A stretch of 64,000 nucleotides of DNA, from positions 42,550,420 to 42,614,419 of the forward strand of contig NC_073745.1 of NCBI RefSeq assembly GCF_029784135.1. Direction: 5' to 3'. The DNA is from Toxorhynchites rutilus septentrionalis (Eukaryota > Arthropoda > Insecta > Diptera > Culicidae). Below the pieces are notes generated by a model. It did no database searches, was not told the DNA's origin, and saw nothing but the letters and a program-made list of their open reading frames with translations. A program made the position numbers and the translations under genes. This document shows, one piece after another, positions 1 through 10,830 of the stretch (position 1 is the stretch's first letter; each line of letters opens with the position of its first letter).

Positions 1-673
1 AGAATTTCCCGAGTTGGCGACAGTCCAAGATCTTTTCTTCCATTGAGGGAAGCTTCTTGAACTTGCCTTTTCCTTCTTTTTTTATTTGTTCGCTCGTCAA
101 ACCCGTTTCAGTTATCACCCCCTCAATTTCTACGTTATGGGAGGGTATAAATGTTCTATATTCGAGAGTGAAGTGTTGGTCAGCAACAATCTCGTTTGCG
201 TGTTTCCGTTCATTCACGACAACCCGCAATTTGTTCGGTCTAACCCTGCGAATTTCAGATACAGAAGTGTATCTGGCCAGATCTTTCATGATCTGAATCA
301 CGTTAAGGCTTTTTCCTTTTGGTTTTGGCCGGAGGAAAACAACCCAAGGGCCAGTTCCAGGTGCATCTTCTGGATAAACTCTGACACGTGGAGCGGTGAC
401 AACAGAGGGAGAAGACGAGGACGAGGATTGGGTTGGATCGGAAACATCAGAAGGGGGAAGCGAAATCGATGATGGGAGAGGGGGAGTGGAAGTAACAGTG
501 GGTTCAGAAGGGAGGCTTGCTATTTTTTTAGAGGGGGGCTTGGAAGGATGAGCAGATTCGTCCTCAGAAGAATTATCTTCTTTTTGAGGGACTCGTTTAT
601 GTTTTTTCCCAGATCTTGAATGGGATTCATTATCGGAGATCTCCATCTCTGGAGATCCTCCACTATTCTCCAT
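1..673 (-). CDS. Jockey/Juan-like non-LTR retrotransposon ORF1 (gag-like), 5' part only
   Basis: An open frame of 224 codons starts at the ATG at 673-671 and runs off the left edge, so the C-terminus, including any zinc knuckles, is outside the window. The N-terminal 100 residues are rich in Ser, Pro, Glu and Lys and look disordered. A conserved block follows with GTGPWVVFLRPKPKGK and a region on RRVRPNKLRVVV, then IPSHNVEIEGVI. This is the layout I know from ORF1 of mosquito Juan-type (Jockey clade) elements, whose product binds element RNA. No frameshift or stop is visible. Family assignment is by recalled resemblance; the clade could be another Jockey relative. It is not a host gene. Confidence 0.75.
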   Translation of the reverse strand, partial: MENSGGSPEMEISDNESHSRSGKKHKRVPQKEDNSSEDESAHPSKPPSKKIASLPSEPTVTSTPPLPSSISLPPSDVSDPTQSSSSSSPSVVTAPRVRVYPEDAPGTGPWVVFLRPKPKGKSLNVIQIMKDLARYTSVSEIRRVRPNKLRVVVNERKHANEIVADQHFTLEYRTFIPSHNVEIEGVITETGLTSEQIKKEGKGKFKKLPSMEEKILDCRQLGKF

Positions 674-1190
674 TTTACAAAAATTTTTGTTTTATTTCTA
701 ATCTATTATTGATTTTAACAATAATCTCAAAAAAAAAAAAAAAAAAACAAAACAAACAAACAAAAAATTATGATGATAATATTAAGCAATGAACATATGA
801 GTTGAACAATAATATTAATATTAAATATGTGTACCTTAATATAAAAGTTGTTCCGATACTGCGCTCTACTGCCCTAACCAGGGAGAGACAGAGGCTACGT
901 GCTATGGATCAACACAATAGCGCAAGAATAGCTCACACGGTCACGTGATGATAATTCCCGTTAACGACAGCCACACGATGGCGATCCCGTTATGCCGATG
1001 TTCAACAGTCGCCAAGGGCTGCAAGCTGCAAGAGCGCTGCTTCCTTTGTTCCACTTCACAAAAGGTCAATTCGAAAGCGGACAGCAATGACCTTCACTCG
1101 TACATTATACCAATCGCACAATAGTAAATGTGGCAACGCACAATAACGAAACTGAACTTTACTCGTCAAGAGTTGGATAGCGAATCCTAG
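674..1190 (-). other. Probable 5' leader and upstream flank of the Jockey-like element
   Basis: No coding frame is seen. Reading on the minus strand, an AT-rich tract with a 19-base homopolymer (A on the plus strand, 729-747) lies just before the ORF1 start, and a GC-richer block lies at 850-1190. Jockey-type elements carry an internal promoter in this region, but I cannot point to initiator or downstream promoter motifs with confidence, nor fix the 5' end of the element. Confidence 0.3.
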
Positions 1191-1194
1191 AAAG

Positions 1195-2262
1195 AATATC
1201 GATAATAACCTTTTTTGTTCAAAATGACATCAGGATTCATAATTTGTGATTAAAAATGATTGCTAAAATACAAAAACTCGATGTTTCGAAAATTTCTAAA
1301 AATTCGATGTTCCACAAAGTTTGTCAAAAATAGTTTTACCATCTTGGGTCCAGTTTTTGAATTTTCTACATGACTTCTATTGTATATGAAAAAATTGAAA
1401 AAAATATTAAAAAATACATATTTTTTAATATCGCAAATTTAAATTTTATTTCGTAAATAAAAAAAGAGTACTAATTTTTCGTCTCAGTGTATATTTTTTT
1501 CAAATTAAGCCAATAATACTCTATAACTCTTTCTAACACACTATTTTGGTACGACTCATATTTTTTGAGATATGAATTATCAAAGATTTCTCTTACTCAA
1601 ATCGATGCGCCCTTTTCAAAAGTTACGCTTGAGTCAAAAAATGAACCATGCTGATGTATATGGAAAAGTTGTTGGAAATTATAAGCAAATTCATAAAATT
1701 TCATGAACATGACGATATAATACGACAAACATATTAAAATAGTTTATTTACTATAAAAAAGACAATAAATTAGAATTTTTTTTTTAAATATTTCGAGAAT
1801 GGCTACATTTAGAAGGAGATTGATAATAACCTTTTTTTGTTTTAAATCACATCAGGATTCATAATTTGTGGCTTAAAATGATTGTTAACATACAAAAATT
1901 CGATGTTTCGAAAATTCCTAAAAATTCGATGTTCCACAAAGTTCGTCAAAAATAGTTTTTACCATCTTGGGCCCATTTTTTAAATTTTCTACATGACTTC
2001 TGTTTTGTATGAAAAAATTTAAAAAAAAATTAAAAAATATGTATTTTGGATATTGCAAATTGAATTTTTATTTTGTAAATAGAAAAAAAGAGTACTATTT
2101 TTTTTCTCAGTGTACATTTTTTTCATATTCAACCATCAATACTCTATAACTCTTTCTAAGACACTATTTCGGTACGACTCATAGTTTTTGAGATATAAAT
2201 TATCAAAGATTTTTCTTACTAAAATCGATACGCCCTTTTCAATAGTTACGCTTGAGTCAAAA
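1195..2262. repeat. AT-rich dispersed repeat made of two 621-bp tandem units
   Basis: The word GATAATAACC at 1201 recurs at 1822, and the following several hundred bases align, with small indels (for example the blocks on TCGATGTTCCACAAAG, ACCATCTTGGG and TCTATAACTCTTTCTAA). The second unit ends where Tc1 transposase remnants begin. The same doubled unit is present at 25141-26290, again ending in the same Tc1 3' remnant. The tandem units are therefore probably a subterminal part of a decayed Tc1-type element rather than an independent satellite. No coding capacity. Confidence 0.8.
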
Positions 2263-2700
2263 AATTCCCAATTGCTGTGAAAAACTCATATTTCCTCCAA
2301 CCCAAACGGAATACACACTTTCATTGGAATCAAAAATACAAGTTTTCAAAATCTGCATTTTTAGGACGATTTCATTTGGAATTGCTGAGATGGTTCTTAA
2401 TTTCCCGCCAATGATACTCAATAGTGTTGAAGTCCGGTGATTTCGGAGGTGTTTTGAGTTGATTGGGACATTATAGAGTAGACACTCCCGCACGATGAGA
2501 CCCGTTTGCTTCGGGTCATTATTCTGTTGGAAGTAATCACGAGGGGGGCCGAATTTCTGAACGGGAGACTGCAGGTTACGCTTCAGGAAGTTCATTTAGG
2601 CCATCTTGTCCGTCGCCGAATCGATAAACTCCATGGTTCCAGCTCCAGTACCATACCAAGTACCATACATCAACTGACTGCCGCACAGTGGTCCCTGAGA
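2257..2700 (-). pseudogene. Tc1-type transposase, degraded C-terminal catalytic half
   Basis: On the minus strand a frame around 2595-2480 carries the second catalytic-Asp region in altered form (FQQNNDPKQT; the family has FQQDNDPKHT) followed by VRECLLYNVP. A shift to another frame then gives a block resembling TPPKSPDFNTIEYHWRE, the third catalytic Glu region of Tc1 transposases. Upstream, 2700-2600 reads GAGTMEFIDSATDKMA, the usual preceding strand, with a stop. At least one frameshift and one stop are present and the N-terminal DNA-binding half is absent, so it cannot be active. Confidence 0.7.
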
Positions 2701-3880
2701 AAATTTAGGCGGCCAAAACCCAAAAAATTAAGTTGTATGAAGAACAAAAAAATCTTAAGTCCCTTATTCTAGAACAGGAATTCTCAAACTATTTTGGGCA
2801 AAATACCCCTTTTCCAAAATGAAGTGATACCATAGACCCTTATAGCCAAACTTCTTTAAACATACAAAATACCTAACAAATGAAAAACTTTGCTGTTGAT
2901 TAACCCTTTAGTAGGCCGTGGAAACTAGGCATGGAATCGACTCAAACTTCAGAGAACATAAACCTTTTATAAAAAATTAACTGTCGAATCAGTTGAAAAA
3001 AATTGTGGCAATATACTTGCCACTGCCCTTTAGTCCCAGAAACACTGTTTGTCGCTGCTCAGAGCTCACTTTATTGCGGCTTTGGTTATGCAAAAATTAA
3101 AACAATATTTCTCTTGCAGCGAAAAAAAAACATATTTTTTATATAGATTTTTTCGTCATTTTTGTAATTTTAATTTTTGATCAAATACCCCATTTGTTTG
3201 TTTTATTGAAAAAACTGCATGAGCTTATACAGTAGATCCTAAATAGAACGGGTACAGTGGAAAACTTATCAACTTATAGCATTTTTAATAAATTTAAACA
3301 GAAATTGCGCCCTAAAATTTATATTTTCTACATAAAAATGACTCGCAAATTAATATCGTAATTTTTTAGCAGCCCTAAAAAAACGGAGAAATGCCAGATA
3401 TCTTTAGAAGTCTTTGGTTAAGAAAAATATTGAAACAATATACCAAAATTTGTTTTGTGGGTGGCAATATAGTTCCCTTGGAAAGGGTTCAGTGACTTGA
3501 CATCGTTTTCTCAACGAAATTCAACAAAATAAATAGACATAAAATTCGTTGCATATCAAGTGTAATTAACAATTGTTAATACAAATTACTAACAAATACA
3601 AATTGCTTGCAAATACTTATGTAAGCAATTAATTTGAAAAAAATCGCAAAGTGAAGATAAAAAACCTGAAAAAATCAGTGTGATGTATGCACCTGATGAT
3701 TCACTACCAATCTATCTAAATCCGGTTAAATATTGGTGAGTTGAACCCTTAAATCTCCACGTTCGTTGATTTTGTTTTGTTTTGTCAAAATGTTTGTAAT
3801 CACACTGTAACCATACAAAAGGTATGAAGATCTAAAATCGATAATATATTTTTCAATAATGTTCCATAATACTGTACAAT
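2701..3880. other. AT-rich intergenic stretch, no gene seen
   Basis: I see only short chance frames and A/T runs here. No TE protein motif, tRNA or convincing inverted repeat was found. Confidence 0.6.
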
Positions 3881-4040
3881 CATACCTCGCTTTACGGTTT
3901 AGATACGTTCCTGAGCCGCTAAGAAAAAAGCCGTATAACGAATCAATTATTCCAATACAAATTCATACAAACTGTATCGGATCGGTTCCAAGCTTGTTCA
4001 ACTAAAATCCGTATAAAAAGCATCAGTATAGCGAGGTATG
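3881..4040. mobile_element. 160-bp MITE-like inverted-repeat element
   Basis: CATACCTCGCTTTA at 3881 is matched at 13 of 14 positions by the reverse complement of the sequence ending at 4040. The interior has no coding frame. The size and the short terminal inverted repeats fit a miniature inverted-repeat element. A target-site duplication could not be fixed, so superfamily is open; the interior motifs on CCGTATAACGAATC resemble pogo-type non-autonomous elements only loosely. Confidence 0.5.
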
Positions 4041-5010
4041 GGTGTATTTCAATGTTGCTTTGCAACCAGAACTTCTAATAGCATTGGTTGGGTATCTGCT
4101 TAAGCTTCTCATCTGTACAAAAGTTAATGCACTCTTCTTGCATCGGCGACATTGTCATTGAGTATATCCTCAATCATCTTAGTGAATTCCTTGTATAATA
4201 CGTCGCGAAAAAAGAAAACAAAGAAAACCGAACATTAATAACTTTTCGGTAACAAATTTCCTGGAGTTATTCAAAAAAAAAAAAAACAGAAAGATATTAA
4301 AACATGTTTTGGTATCTATTCTGTTACTTTTCATAAACAGCAGAAAGATATGGTTACACTACGCGCGTAAGTAACTAAACATTTTGCATTTTGCTTTTTC
4401 AATCCCTTTACATTAGTTCGCTCAATTTTGCTATGTAATCACTTTGTGATCCCTTGAATTAAATTAATAGATGAGTGTTTTATCATTCAAGCTCCAATGA
4501 AGCTTCACAAAGCGTTCTCAGAATATGCACAAAGAAAACTGTACAGTACTAAGCTTACTTTCGCATGTATTTAGACTTAGGATAAAGTCTTTCATTTCTG
4601 TACCGGTGTGAACATCAAAAGCTTCAAAAACAGTAGGTTACGTCAGAGGTGCAATGTTTTGATCGTTAATAACTCTTTGTCGGCTGAACAAACTGGTATA
4701 ATTATAACTTAATTCGAAAGATAAGTGATGTTTTTTTCTGAACTTGGGGCCCAAATGCAAGCTTGTTATATGGTAAAATATAAGGAACATGTATGGACTT
4801 GAATTTAATCATGATTGCTTCCTATTAAATCGAGTATTTGTACCAAATATAGCACAAGTCAAAACGTGCCTGAAGGACTCAAATATATTTTTTCGCACGA
4901 ACTTGCTAACGCTTTTATACTTTTCGTTTTCTAATCTTGTATGAATTTATGAATATATGTCGATGAGCCTTGTTGAGTTCTTGAAAAGTACAACAATAAC
5001 ACAAAGTTGG
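4041..5010. other. AT-rich intergenic stretch, no gene seen
   Basis: No open frame of useful length and no TE motif were recognised. A homopolymer A run lies near 4275. Confidence 0.55.
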
Positions 5011-5276
5011 CGAAAAACTAAATCCGTTATTTTCTCGATAGATGGCTGTAGCGTTCGATATCTCGTATAGTATCGATCAAACAATTTCAAGACTATGCTC
5101 GTTGTCATTTTGACATTTTACGCTAAAAAAATCTACTGCCGTTTTTTTTGGTTCCATTTAGTTGTGAGTTGCAGGGTGTTAACAATGGAAGTCAACAAAG
5201 AGAAAATTCGGTACGTTCTACAGTTTTTCTTTGATAAAGGTGTAAATGCAAGCCAAGCGACTGCACAATGGTCCAT

Positions 5277-7675
5277 TTAAGTGGAAATTAGCATTTAGAG
5301 CTCGAAAGTTATTCTCTAGACAAAAACTGTCTTCGACAAAGTTATTACATATTATAGAGTGCTCATTTTCATGTTGCCAAAAATAGGATGACCAACATTT
5401 TCGATGAAATAAAAAATATAAGTTTCTTATCTCTACAGATAGAGGTAAACATAGTTCGACAATGTTGTTGTTCTAGTTATTAAAAACATCTTTGTAGAAC
5501 AAAGTTTTCGTCTATCTCTTGAAATAACCGATATAGCGCCTTTTTCCTAATTTGCATTGGGGTCATTATTAAAAAAACTGTTTTTCTGCTCTAACTTTTA
5601 TATTTCAAATAGAGATCGAAATTCTCGCTCGGCTGCGCGATAAATATTCATTCAATCAATCTAGTTTTCGATGAACTGTGTATTGTTGATATTTTCGTCT
5701 CTTCCTTTTCACCGAAAATTCTTTTTCAGAGAGAAAGGGATGTCGAAAATCTCTATCTCGGAAGTTCAACGAGAATGCTTTTTCGTCTCTCATTTGGTAC
5801 TGAAAATTTGGAGCGAAAAATCAAAGCTAACTTTACCAACATTAGTCTGTTAGAGCAGCGTCCAAACGATCTGCATTTGGACAGCATGTGAATTGTACAA
5901 ATATTAATCCATCTCATGTTCACTTCACGATGAATTTCAATATTGCCGCATGTTTTCAGCTATACTGAAGAAGTGAAAAACCATTATCGGTATCAAGGAG
6001 TCACTGAGAACGAGACCATTTTTCGGCAATCATAACTCACCGAAAAATAAAAATCGGCTCTGCGTTTCTCGCGAGAATCGAAGTGAGCGTATAATATTCT
6101 CTCGCCTCCTATATTTTCAGCTATGTTTCTCTGTGGATGAAAATGGATGTTTTTCGTCTCAAATCGGCGAGCATTTCGATCTCCGATTTCAAATTCTACA
6201 TACAAACTGTATTGGAAAGACTTTTAGAACATACTGATACAAACATTTTGCGATGCAGAACTTGTCGATATCTCAATTTCACTCAAAGTTATTGATATTT
6301 CTTCCCAAAAAATACGCTCTCTTTAATTGCTTGCCACTCTTTCTGAGGCAAACATAAAAAATGTTTGTTGACGGAATTTAAAAGAACAAATTTCACCCTA
6401 TGTAATATGTGTTTTTCAAAGATATGTTATTTTTTGTATTTGAGTAAATTAAAATTGAAATCATGAGTTTTTGGGTGAAACCCCATCAATAATTTTGAGC
6501 AGGATTAAGATATTGACGAATTCTGCATCGCAAAATGTTGGTATTGAAAAGCTCTAAAAATCGTACGAAGAGAATTTTTATATATAATTTTAAATATAAA
6601 AGTTAGAGTAAAATAACCGGTTTTTTCATTACTTAGTCAAAAAACAACATTGTGGGAGATATTAATTCTTTAGACAAAAACTGTCTTCGACAAAGTTGTT
6701 ACATATGATAGAGCATTTTTATGTTATCAAAAATAGGGTGATCAGAATTGTCGATGAAATAAAAAATCGAACTTTCTTATCTTTATAGATAGAGATAAAC
6801 ATAGTTCGACAATATTGTAGCCCCAATTCTTTTCATTAACTTTTTATAACAAAGTTTTTTTTTCTATCTTTTAATACAATCGATTTAGGGCATTTTTCCT
6901 AAGTTGCATTAGGGTTACCATGAAAAAGCGGGTTTTTTTGCTCTAACTTTTATATTTCAAATTCTACATCAAAACCGTATTCGTATGACTTTTAGAGATT
7001 ATAAATACCAACATTTTGCGGTGCAGAACTTGTCAATATCTTAATCTTACTCAAAGTTATTGATGGGTTTTCCCCCAAAAACTCATGATTTCAATTTTGT
7101 TTTACTCAAACACGAAAAATAACATAGTTTTGAGAATCACACATTATGTAGAGTGAACTCTGTTCTTCAAATGCCGCCAATAAACTTTGTTTATGTTTGC
7201 CTCAGAAAGAATGGCAAGCAACTTTTGAGATGAAATATCAATAACTTTGAGTCAAAATGAGATATTGACAAGTTCTGCATCGCAAAATGTTTGTATCAGT
7301 ATGTTCCAAAAGTCTTTCGAAGACAGTTTGTATGTAGAATTTGAAATATAAAAGCAAAAAGAGCAAAAAAACTGTTTTTTTTTAATGGTGACCCCAACGC
7401 AAATTAGAAAAAAGGCGCTATATCGGTTATTTCAAGAGATAGATAAAAACATTGTTCTGCAAAAATGTTTTAAATAACTAGGACTACAACATTGTCAAAC
7501 TATGTTTACCTCTATCTATAGAGATAAGAAAGTAAGATTCTTTATTTCATCGAAAATGTTGGTCACCCTATTTTTGACAACATTGAAATGAGCGCTCTAT
7601 CATATGAAACAACTTTTTCGAAGACAGTTTTTGTCTAGAGATTATCTGTCGAGCTAAATACTAATTTCCACTTAA
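5277..7675. mobile_element. TTAA-flanked double-palindromic non-autonomous element inside mariner copy 1
   Basis: The body, 5281-7671, is flanked on both sides by TTAA and begins GTGGAAATTAGCATTTAG; the reverse complement of the right end reads GTGGAAATTAGTATTTAG. Long inverted blocks follow. Calling the outer block A and the inner block B, the order is A (5281-5600), B (6190-6330), inverted B (6460-6545), short inverted A (about 6590-6640), A again (about 6650-6955), B (6955-7090), inverted B (7120-7340), inverted A (7340-7671). So it reads as two palindromes in tandem. TTAA flanks suggest piggyBac-type targeting, but the ends do not start CCY as usual, so the superfamily is uncertain. No transposase is encoded. 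Confidence 0.75.
5602..6194. mobile_element. MITE with 9-bp target-site duplication nested in the palindromic element
   Basis: The body, 5611-6185, starts AGAGATCGAAATTCTCGC and ends with the near reverse complement of that (GCGAGCATTTCGATCTCCG). It is bracketed by ATTTCAAAT at 5602-5610 and 6186-6194. The duplication interrupts a sequence that is continuous in the sister arm of the host palindrome, which supports the boundaries. A 9-bp duplication fits Mutator-like elements, but the repeats are short and no transposase is present. Short open frames inside it are not supported as genes. Confidence 0.75.
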
Positions 7676-8010
7676 ATGCATCTCCTGGACCACTGGTATT
7701 GTAAATGGTGTTTATGGTGCCGATACTGTAACTTCTAATTACGTGTTATTTGGGTTTTTTCGATCACGTTCACGATTTTTTTATGTTGAAGATGCAACTT
7801 GCACAGGCAGGCCTGGCGTCGAAATAGTCAATAAAAACATAGAAAAACCGAAGTTCACCGGCATGATATTAGTCGTAGCATCGCCCAGGAGCTATATATC
7901 GACCATAAAACCGTTTTAAACCATTCACGCAGAGCTGGATTCACAAAGATGCAAAGATGTGTTTGGGTGCCACAACAATTAACCGACGGATTCTAACTGA
8001 ATTAAACCTT

Positions 8011-8424
8011 AAGAGTAAATCGATAAAATGACCACTTGCAGCTTTATTCTTCAGCACAAGTGTTCAAGCCATATTGCAGAGCATGTAATGCAAAAATGCA
8101 AATTTCATATGGAAGTCCTGATTATGGGCTACGTGGATACGTGAACGTGAGTAATCAGCTTATGCAGAATGCCCAATACACAGATAGATTATAGTTATGG
8201 GGTTTCCAATGCTCTAATTAAAATTCAGGAACCTATACCCAGACCACTAAGTGACCTTTGTTGAACTAGTGAGATTGGCATGAAACTCTCAGTACCTATT
8301 CCGAAAATATTTTTTACACGTTGAAAACGTTATATCGAGATAAAATTAACATTCGAGGGTAAGTTTCAACGAGGGTACGTTATATCGAAGTACCTCTGTC
8401 TATATTTTTTTTTTAATTCTATGT
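8011..8424. other. Intergenic stretch with one pogo/Tigger-like terminal fragment
   Basis: From 8329 to 8398 the sequence holds two copies of ACGTTATATCGA and ends GAAGTACCTCTG, resembling the right terminal inverted repeat of pogo/Tigger-type MITEs (CAGAGGTACTTCGATATAACG when inverted). No matching left end was seen, so it is a solo end. The rest has no feature. Confidence 0.4.
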
Positions 8425-10160
8425 AAAGGATGAGTCTCGAAGTCTTGGCAGGAGTAACCCCGCTTACTCTTCGGTTCACAGAATTATCCTACAGATTTCT
8501 CATCCGTTGCAAGATCATGAATCCATTGGTGATTGATAACTTCGAAAATCTACTCCAACTGACTCCTCAGTCAAGTTTTATGTCTTTATACCACGAGTAC
8601 CTTACCCACGACGTGCACCCTTCACCAGGCATCTCCAACCAAGTTTGCTTCCCATACTTTTGCAATTCCTCTGTCATTTTTTATCTGTCCATGCGACAAA
8701 AAATCCATGGAATCCCAGATCATCTACGCTCAGATTCTATTCCGCCGATATTTTCGGCAGAATATGGGGGCATAGTTAGATCTGATAAAATGTTCTTTAC
8801 TGACGGTTCATTCATAAACGGGTCCACTGGCTTTGGCATCTTCAATGAAAATTCCAGTGCCTCTTTCAAACTCAAAGATCCTTGTTCCGTGTATGTTGCT
8901 GAACTGGGTGCGATATACTACGCACTGGGGATCATTGAAACATTGCCCATCGACCACTATTTTTTTTATTCAGACAGTCTCAGCTCATTAGAGGCAATCC
9001 GCTCAATGAAGGTTGATAAACGCTCATCTTATTTCCTAACAAGAATAAGACAACTATTGAGTGTTTTGGTCGAAAAATTATTCAAGATTACCTTAGCATG
9101 GGTTCCCTCTCATTGCTCGATTCCGGGGAATGAGAAAGCGGACTCGCTAGCTAAGGTGGGCGCTTTAGAAGGCACTCTTTTTGAAAGGCAAATGGCTTAT
9201 AATGAATTTTTCCACATTCCTCGTCAGTACACGCTCGTAAGTTGGCAGCGCATATGGAGTGGAGATGAGTTCGGTCGTTGGTTACACACGATTATCCCTA
9301 AGGTCTCGACGAGTGCATGGTTCAAGGGATTGAATGTAGGTCGTGATTTCATTCGTGTGATATCTCGGCTTATGTCCAATCACTACAACCTAAACGCGCA
9401 TCTCTATCGCATTGGGCTCGCAGCAAACAATCTTTGTGATTGTGGCGATGGCTACCACGACATCGAGCATGTTGTCTGGTCGTGTATCCGGTTCCATACT
9501 GCTCGCTCTCAGCTCTCTAGAGCACTGAGAGCACAAGGCAGACAATCGGATATCCCCGTCCGGGATATCTTAGGTAGCCGTGATCCTGATCTTCTGCTCC
9601 ATCCATACCTGTTCCTCAGAAACGCCGATGTCAACGTTTAATTATGTTTCCTTCGTTGTGTCCCTGTTTCATATCCCTCCTATCCGATCTATAAACTTTT
9701 ACTTAGTCGCGGCAATACATACACAAACTCTTTACAGATACACGGGCCGAAGGTTGTGCAGTCCACTGATGATTCAACAAGAGTCAAAGGTTGTACCGCT
9801 CATGACAACTCTACACCAGCTGATATTTGCGCCGGCTAGTGATCATTCTATCCTGGATTCCTCGAGTCTAGAAAGACGCACCACGCTAGATATGGGATAC
9901 ATACTAGGGGGGCGTTGCTGATTAATGGTCAGCTGCATCCCAATAGGAAGTATCCCGTGTCGGGCACACGTACAGAGCATTGAAGACTGCCACATCCCAA
10001 TTATGAGAACACTTGTAATACTAACCTCGAGCCAACCGCGAGTAATCGGTTTCATATTACTCACATAGTTGTAAGCAAACATTGTCAAAATATTGAACTC
10101 CCGGCCCCGTGAGGCTAACGCCATATGAGCCTTTATAAAAATATATATTTTGGTTAAAAA
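8425..10160 (+). mobile_element. I-clade-like non-LTR retrotransposon, 5'-truncated
   Basis: The copy starts within the region after the reverse transcriptase and keeps the RNase H and C-terminal zinc-motif coding region plus a 3' untranslated region of about 500 bp ending in TATATATTTTGG followed by a short A tract. Its last 170 bp reappear at 36230-36400 as an independent, even shorter insertion, which fixes the 3' end. Five-prime truncation is normal for target-primed reverse transcription. A clear target duplication was not found here. The I clade (MosquI-like) is suggested by the RNase H domain. Confidence 0.7.
8430..9641 (+). CDS. RNase H and C-terminal zinc motif of an I-like retrotransposon ORF2
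   Basis: This 403-residue frame is the intact tail of an ORF2 polyprotein. The RNase H domain occupies about residues 118-255 with the catalytic set in order: Asp in FFTDGSF, Glu in YVAELGAIYYAL, Asp in FYSDSLSSLEAI and Asp in PGNEKADSLAK. It would cut RNA in RNA/DNA hybrids during reverse transcription. A C-terminal Cys/His motif follows, CDCGDGYHDIEHVVWSC, typical of I, Jockey and R1 type ORF2 ends. The ATG at 8430 is only the first one in frame, preceded closely by a stop; the true protein began far upstream in sequence now lost. Without reverse transcriptase it cannot be autonomous. Confidence 0.8.
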   Translation: MSLEVLAGVTPLTLRFTELSYRFLIRCKIMNPLVIDNFENLLQLTPQSSFMSLYHEYLTHDVHPSPGISNQVCFPYFCNSSVIFYLSMRQKIHGIPDHLRSDSIPPIFSAEYGGIVRSDKMFFTDGSFINGSTGFGIFNENSSASFKLKDPCSVYVAELGAIYYALGIIETLPIDHYFFYSDSLSSLEAIRSMKVDKRSSYFLTRIRQLLSVLVEKLFKITLAWVPSHCSIPGNEKADSLAKVGALEGTLFERQMAYNEFFHIPRQYTLVSWQRIWSGDEFGRWLHTIIPKVSTSAWFKGLNVGRDFIRVISRLMSNHYNLNAHLYRIGLAANNLCDCGDGYHDIEHVVWSCIRFHTARSQLSRALRAQGRQSDIPVRDILGSRDPDLLLHPYLFLRNADVNV

Positions 10161-10535
10161 AGGACTTCTTTGCTAAGGAAACTGATTACTCGTGGTCGAC
10201 TTGAGTTTAAAAGAGTGACATATTTTTATGTTTTTACATGTTTATATATCAGAAAATCGCCGAAGGGGGGAAGTACGTGGAATCGGGATTTTACAAAAAA
10301 ATGAAATTGGAAAAAATATTTTGTCAAAAATCTACTTTTTAGACGGAAAACTGAGTGCCAAAAAGTGAATTTTCAACCAAAAATTTTTTTTGAGTTTGCA
10401 GTAAATCTTGACGTTTATGCAAATATGCTTGACGTTTATGCATTTTTTTTTTGAAAATCTCTATCTCATATACTATATACATATACATATACATATACTG
10501 TTTACCTGATTTTTTGATTTTCAAAATCTCAAATT
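10161..10535. other. AT-rich stretch with a short ATACAT microsatellite
   Basis: A run of (ATACAT)n lies at about 10480-10500. Nothing else is recognised; short frames on the minus strand are low-complexity. Confidence 0.5.
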
Positions 10536-10830
10536 TTAACATCTGCGACACTAGTAAATGAATCCCGTTGAGCTAATATTTTGCATAGGATCTTTTGTAA
10601 TGCAAATTAACATTGCACAGGAAGTCCCATATGACAAATCGAGATGAACATTTTCATTGGCACCCTAAGCCTCAGTATTCCGAAAAAAAAAGTCCCAGAG
10701 AGTTGATTTTTGACAAAAAAAAATCGAGATGGCAGTAGGTCGAGATCTACATGTTTCATGCAAATTGAAGACATTTGGCATCAAAACATTTCTTGCAAAC
10801 CCCGATTTAATGTAGATAAGTAAGATAATA
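10536..10830 (-). repeat. Dispersed repeat family R, minus copy
   Basis: Inverted, this stretch aligns along most of its length with 32690-32885: a TTTTTTCGGAATAC block, TTAGGGTGCCAATGAAAATG, then AAATATTAGCTCAA and GGxxTTCATTTACT. It also carries the GACATTTGGCATCAAA word found in the palindrome at 32508-32681 and near 27795. The family appears modular and non-coding, and its ends are not defined here. Confidence 0.6.

Larger units (their letters stand above)
5011..8010 (+). pseudogene. mariner transposon remnant, copy 1, split by a 2.4-kb insertion
   Basis: An N-terminal mariner transposase frame starts at the ATG at 5185 (MEVNKEKIRYVLQFFFDKG) and stops at the insertion point at 5277. The reading resumes after 7675 with VYGADTVTSNYV, then blocks like RSRSRFFYVEDATCTGRPG and, after frame changes, CVWVPQQLTD: the order of the helix-turn-helix region and linker of mariner transposases. 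The WVPHEL-type motif is present but the catalytic domain is not recognisable. The 5' terminal region (5011-5100) is shared with the second mariner copy at 59651. Several stops make it inactive. Confidence 0.75.
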
